A stretch of 6,311 bases of DNA from NCBI GenBank assembly GCA_030040295.1, contig JASHTZ010000511.1, positions 1 to 6,311 on the forward strand, given 5' to 3'. Origin of the DNA: Terriglobia bacterium (GTDB lineage Bacteria > Acidobacteriota > Terriglobia > UBA7540). The notes under the pieces were generated by a model that did no database searches, was not told the origin of the DNA, and saw only the letters and a list, made by a program, of their open reading frames with translations. The translations under genes were made by a program, and so were the position numbers. Below, in pieces: positions 4,528 through 6,311 of the stretch (positions are counted from its first letter, which is position 1; each line of letters begins with the position of its first letter).

Positions 4528-5298
4528 TCAAACTCTTTGCCACTGCTCCGCACGTGCGCGAAGCTGATCGAGCGCCGCCTGCACTTCCTGGAGTTTCGCG
4601 TCCATCAGCGATTCCGTGGCGTTGCGCGGCACGACAATCGGTGGGGCAATGAACATGGCAGCGCGGCTGAAAGGCAGCGGGAACTCCGTTTGGTCCCAAC
4701 TCTTGCGGAAGGTGAAGCGCCGTCGCGCGGCGGCGTGAAAACACAGGATGGAAGCACCTGTGGCTTTGGCGAGAAGCACGGAGCCCGGCTTCGCCACGAA
4801 GCCCGGGCCGCGCGGACCATCAATCGTGAAGGCGGTGTCCAGCCCCTGGCGATGGCAGCGAATCATCTCGCCAAGCGCGCGCCACGCGCCTCGCGAGCTT
4901 GATCCGCGCGCCGCCCCATAACCGTGAAGCTGGATAATGCGGGCGATGTATTCGCCGTCGAAATTCCTACTGGTCATCACCACGATGCGGCGCTTCCGCC
5001 AGAACCAGGTTGCGGCGAAGATCTCGCGGTGCCAAAACGTGTAGATCAATCCCTTGCCCGCGCTGCGCGCTGCCTCCCAGTTCGGCCAGCCGAAGACTTC
5101 CCAGCGCAGCGTTCGCCCGATGAGCAGGACGGCGAGATAACCGGCCCACGTGGCAATAGAAATCTGTATGCGCTGCCAGAACGAAAAAGTTCTCGCACCT
5201 TCCTGTTTCTCGGCTTTCGACTCCGCGATTGGCGCATCGGAGGATTCGCCAATGAATTCTTTCGTCTTTTCCGAATCCGCCACAGTCGGATTGTACAT
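4528..5298 (-). CDS. DUF374 / KdoII-acyltransferase-like lysophospholipid acyltransferase-superfamily protein
   Basis: The 256 residues match the DUF374 branch of the lysophospholipid acyltransferase superfamily, related to enzymes that acylate lipid A-Kdo. Visible motifs are TFWHREIF (87-94, histidine H90), SRNFDGEYIAR (110-120), RGSSSRGA (131-138), IDGPRGPGFVAKPGSVLLAK (159-178) and KSWDQTEFPLPFSR (199-212). As I recall for this branch, the HX4D box is not intact: the residue four past H90 plus one is alanine, and D114 of the DGE motif is conserved instead. A hydrophobic stretch near 45-60 could anchor it to the inner membrane. The first 38 residues are polar and low-complexity. I chose ATG at 5298; an in-frame ATG at 5457 would overlap the upstream gene by about 109 nt and adds no homology. 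The acyl donor and acceptor are unknown. Confidence 0.85.
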   Translation of the reverse strand: MYNPTVADSEKTKEFIGESSDAPIAESKAEKQEGARTFSFWQRIQISIATWAGYLAVLLIGRTLRWEVFGWPNWEAARSAGKGLIYTFWHREIFAATWFWRKRRIVVMTSRNFDGEYIARIIQLHGYGAARGSSSRGAWRALGEMIRCHRQGLDTAFTIDGPRGPGFVAKPGSVLLAKATGASILCFHAAARRRFTFRKSWDQTEFPLPFSRAAMFIAPPIVVPRNATESLMDAKLQEVQAALDQLRARAEQWQRV

Positions 5299-5348
5299 GA
5301 AACCTTTTTGCGGGAGGGCGAATCTCCGCAGTTTGTGGTGATCCGGAT

Positions 5349-6119
5349 TTAGGAAGGCCTCGCGGAGGAACTGTCCGCTGCTGGGATGCGCAAATTCCGC
5401 CGCCGGCGCCACTTCATGGTCATCATCACCGCAAGATAGATAAATCCGGAGCCCCACAAGATGGGAAAGTAAATTTTGAGATCCATGAGCGCGACGAATA
5501 TGAAACCATCAATGGCGAAACACCAAAGCCAAGCCTCGCCCAGGAACGCCTGGGGCCACTCGGGCCGCGTGTCGCCGGCGGGAACACGGGGCATGAGCGA
5601 AGGCCACAGCCGCGGGACGGTGTTCAGATAAGCGTGATAGGCTTCACCCTGAGAATCCGCGAGAGCTGCTTCTTCGCGTCCGATCAACCGCCGCACGATG
5701 AGTAGATTTCCAAGAATCAGAATAACTCCGCCCACGCGGCTGGCCTGAAATGCCAGTCCCGCGGCCAGGAACATGTTGCCGAGATAGAGCGGATTGCGCA
5801 GATGGCGGTAAGGGCCGTCGGCCACCAGGCGCTCCGTATGCACCATTGAGTCGTGCACCACTTCTGCGCGCAGATAGGCGCCGCCCCAGGTGCGAATCCC
5901 CGCCGCCAGGGTGACCAGTGTGGCGGACAGGGCAAAAAGCCCCTGCAGAGCGTGGTGGGCGGCGAGGGATTCAAGGTGTGGGTCGCGGGCTCCAAGAATC
6001 CAGTGCGCAATTGCCGCGGTTGAGTTTACGTGGTCGAAGTTGTAGGGCCCAAATCCCAGGAAATAGACGAAGCAAATGAACCAAAAGCGGTGCCGGAATT
6101 CGAAGTCAGTCGCGCGCAT
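5349..6119 (-). CDS. Isoprenylcysteine carboxyl methyltransferase (ICMT/PEMT)-family membrane protein
   Basis: The family transfers methyl groups from S-adenosylmethionine to lipid or prenyl substrates in membranes; bacterial members mostly have unknown substrates. The key motif is LVADGPYRHLRNPLYLGNMF (98-117), the SAM-binding signature with H106, R108-N109-P110 and Y112. It is followed by a hydrophobic helix pair, then REEAAL (148-153) and GEAYHAYLNTVPRLWPSL (158-175), the typical ICMT ending. Hydrophobic segments occur near 11-25, 57-75, 115-145, 194-212 and 218-236. The last two lie after the usual end of the domain, so the protein carries an extra C-terminal membrane hairpin and a basic tail (KWRRRRNLR). 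The gene is 21 bp downstream of the Fe-S oxidoreductase and 50 bp upstream of the acyltransferase on the same strand, suggesting one transcript. The specific substrate is not deducible. Confidence 0.8.
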   Translation of the reverse strand: MRATDFEFRHRFWFICFVYFLGFGPYNFDHVNSTAAIAHWILGARDPHLESLAAHHALQGLFALSATLVTLAAGIRTWGGAYLRAEVVHDSMVHTERLVADGPYRHLRNPLYLGNMFLAAGLAFQASRVGGVILILGNLLIVRRLIGREEAALADSQGEAYHAYLNTVPRLWPSLMPRVPAGDTRPEWPQAFLGEAWLWCFAIDGFIFVALMDLKIYFPILWGSGFIYLAVMMTMKWRRRRNLRIPAADSSSARPS

Positions 6120-6140
6120 GTGCAGGGGATCAATCTCAGT

Positions 6141-6311
6141 TCAAACCCGCTGTGTCGCTAAATTCTTTGCCACAATCTCCGCAATATCGAGGATTTCGAC
6201 ATCCTCGCGCTCCAGGGCGCCTGCCGCGTCGCGCAGCATGATGGGACAGTAGGGGCAGGCGACTGCGACGGTCGAGGCGCCGGTTTGCATCAATTCTGCG
6301 AAGCGGCGCTG
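6141..6311 (-). CDS. (Fe-S)-binding cysteine-rich-domain (CCG) oxidoreductase, C-terminal fragment
   Basis: Only the last 56 codons and the stop are in the window. The peptide starts QRRFAELMQTGASTVAVACP, continues YCPIMLRDA, and ends with EILDIAEIVAKN and a short tail. The VACPYC pair, followed by a helix and a strand-helix LDIAE(I/V)V ending, matches the end of the second cysteine-rich (CCG) domain of the heterodisulfide reductase / GlpC / glycolate oxidase Fe-S family. These proteins carry electrons between flavoproteins and quinones or other carriers through Fe-S clusters. The start and N-terminal 4Fe-4S domains lie beyond position 6311, so the subfamily cannot be given. It is probably the first visible gene of the three-gene minus-strand run. 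Confidence 0.7.
   Translation of the reverse strand, partial: QRRFAELMQTGASTVAVACPYCPIMLRDAAGALEREDVEILDIAEIVAKNLATQRV

Noticed and set aside
5299..5457. 53-residue N-terminal extension of the acyltransferase from ATG at 5457
   Set aside because: It overlaps the 3' end of the methyltransferase gene by about 109 nt in another frame and has no homology; ATG at 5298 fits.

Overview
The window looks like a chromosomal housekeeping segment from a high-GC Gram-negative bacterium. Lipid A genes (fabZ, lpxA, lpxI) show that it has an LPS-type outer membrane. The use of LpxI, the lpxI-Gfo/Idh/MocA adjacency, the protein sequences and the intergenic short-word repeats best suit Acidobacteriota. That placement is inference from memory of similar gene orders, not a database match.

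Layout. (1) On the minus strand, from 2466 down to 1, runs a lipid A operon read right to left: fabZ, lpxA (4-nt ATGA overlap), lpxI, and the first 41 codons of a Gfo/Idh/MocA-type oxidoreductase that leaves the window. FabZ supplies fatty-acid elongation with dehydrated acyl chains. LpxA puts the first 3-hydroxyacyl chain on UDP-GlcNAc (or an amino analogue). LpxI later cleaves UDP-2,3-diacylglucosamine to lipid X. (2) A 0.37-kb divergent region (2467-2834) separates fabZ from folD and holds probable promoters for both directions and a quasi-palindromic element. (3) On the plus strand are folD (one-carbon metabolism, TTG start with a good Shine-Dalgarno) and coaE (last step of CoA synthesis), closed by a terminator-like hairpin. 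(4) On the minus strand from 6311 down to 4528, convergent with coaE, lie the tail of a cysteine-rich-domain Fe-S oxidoreductase, an isoprenylcysteine carboxyl methyltransferase (ICMT)-family membrane protein with a C-terminal membrane extension, and a DUF374/KdoII-acyltransferase-like protein.

I see no phage, IS, CRISPR, tRNA or rRNA, and no clear new multi-gene system. The most unusual signal lies between the genes. Four junctions (oxidoreductase/lpxI, lpxI/lpxA, fabZ/folD, folD/coaE) each carry a different degenerate repeat or imperfect inverted repeat. At three of them the repeat reaches into coding sequence: it forms the N-terminus of LpxI, the C-terminus of FolD, and the stretch just before the CoaE P-loop, where CoaE has lost any ordinary start codon. 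LpxA also carries alanine at the position of the E. coli acyl-length ruler Gly173.
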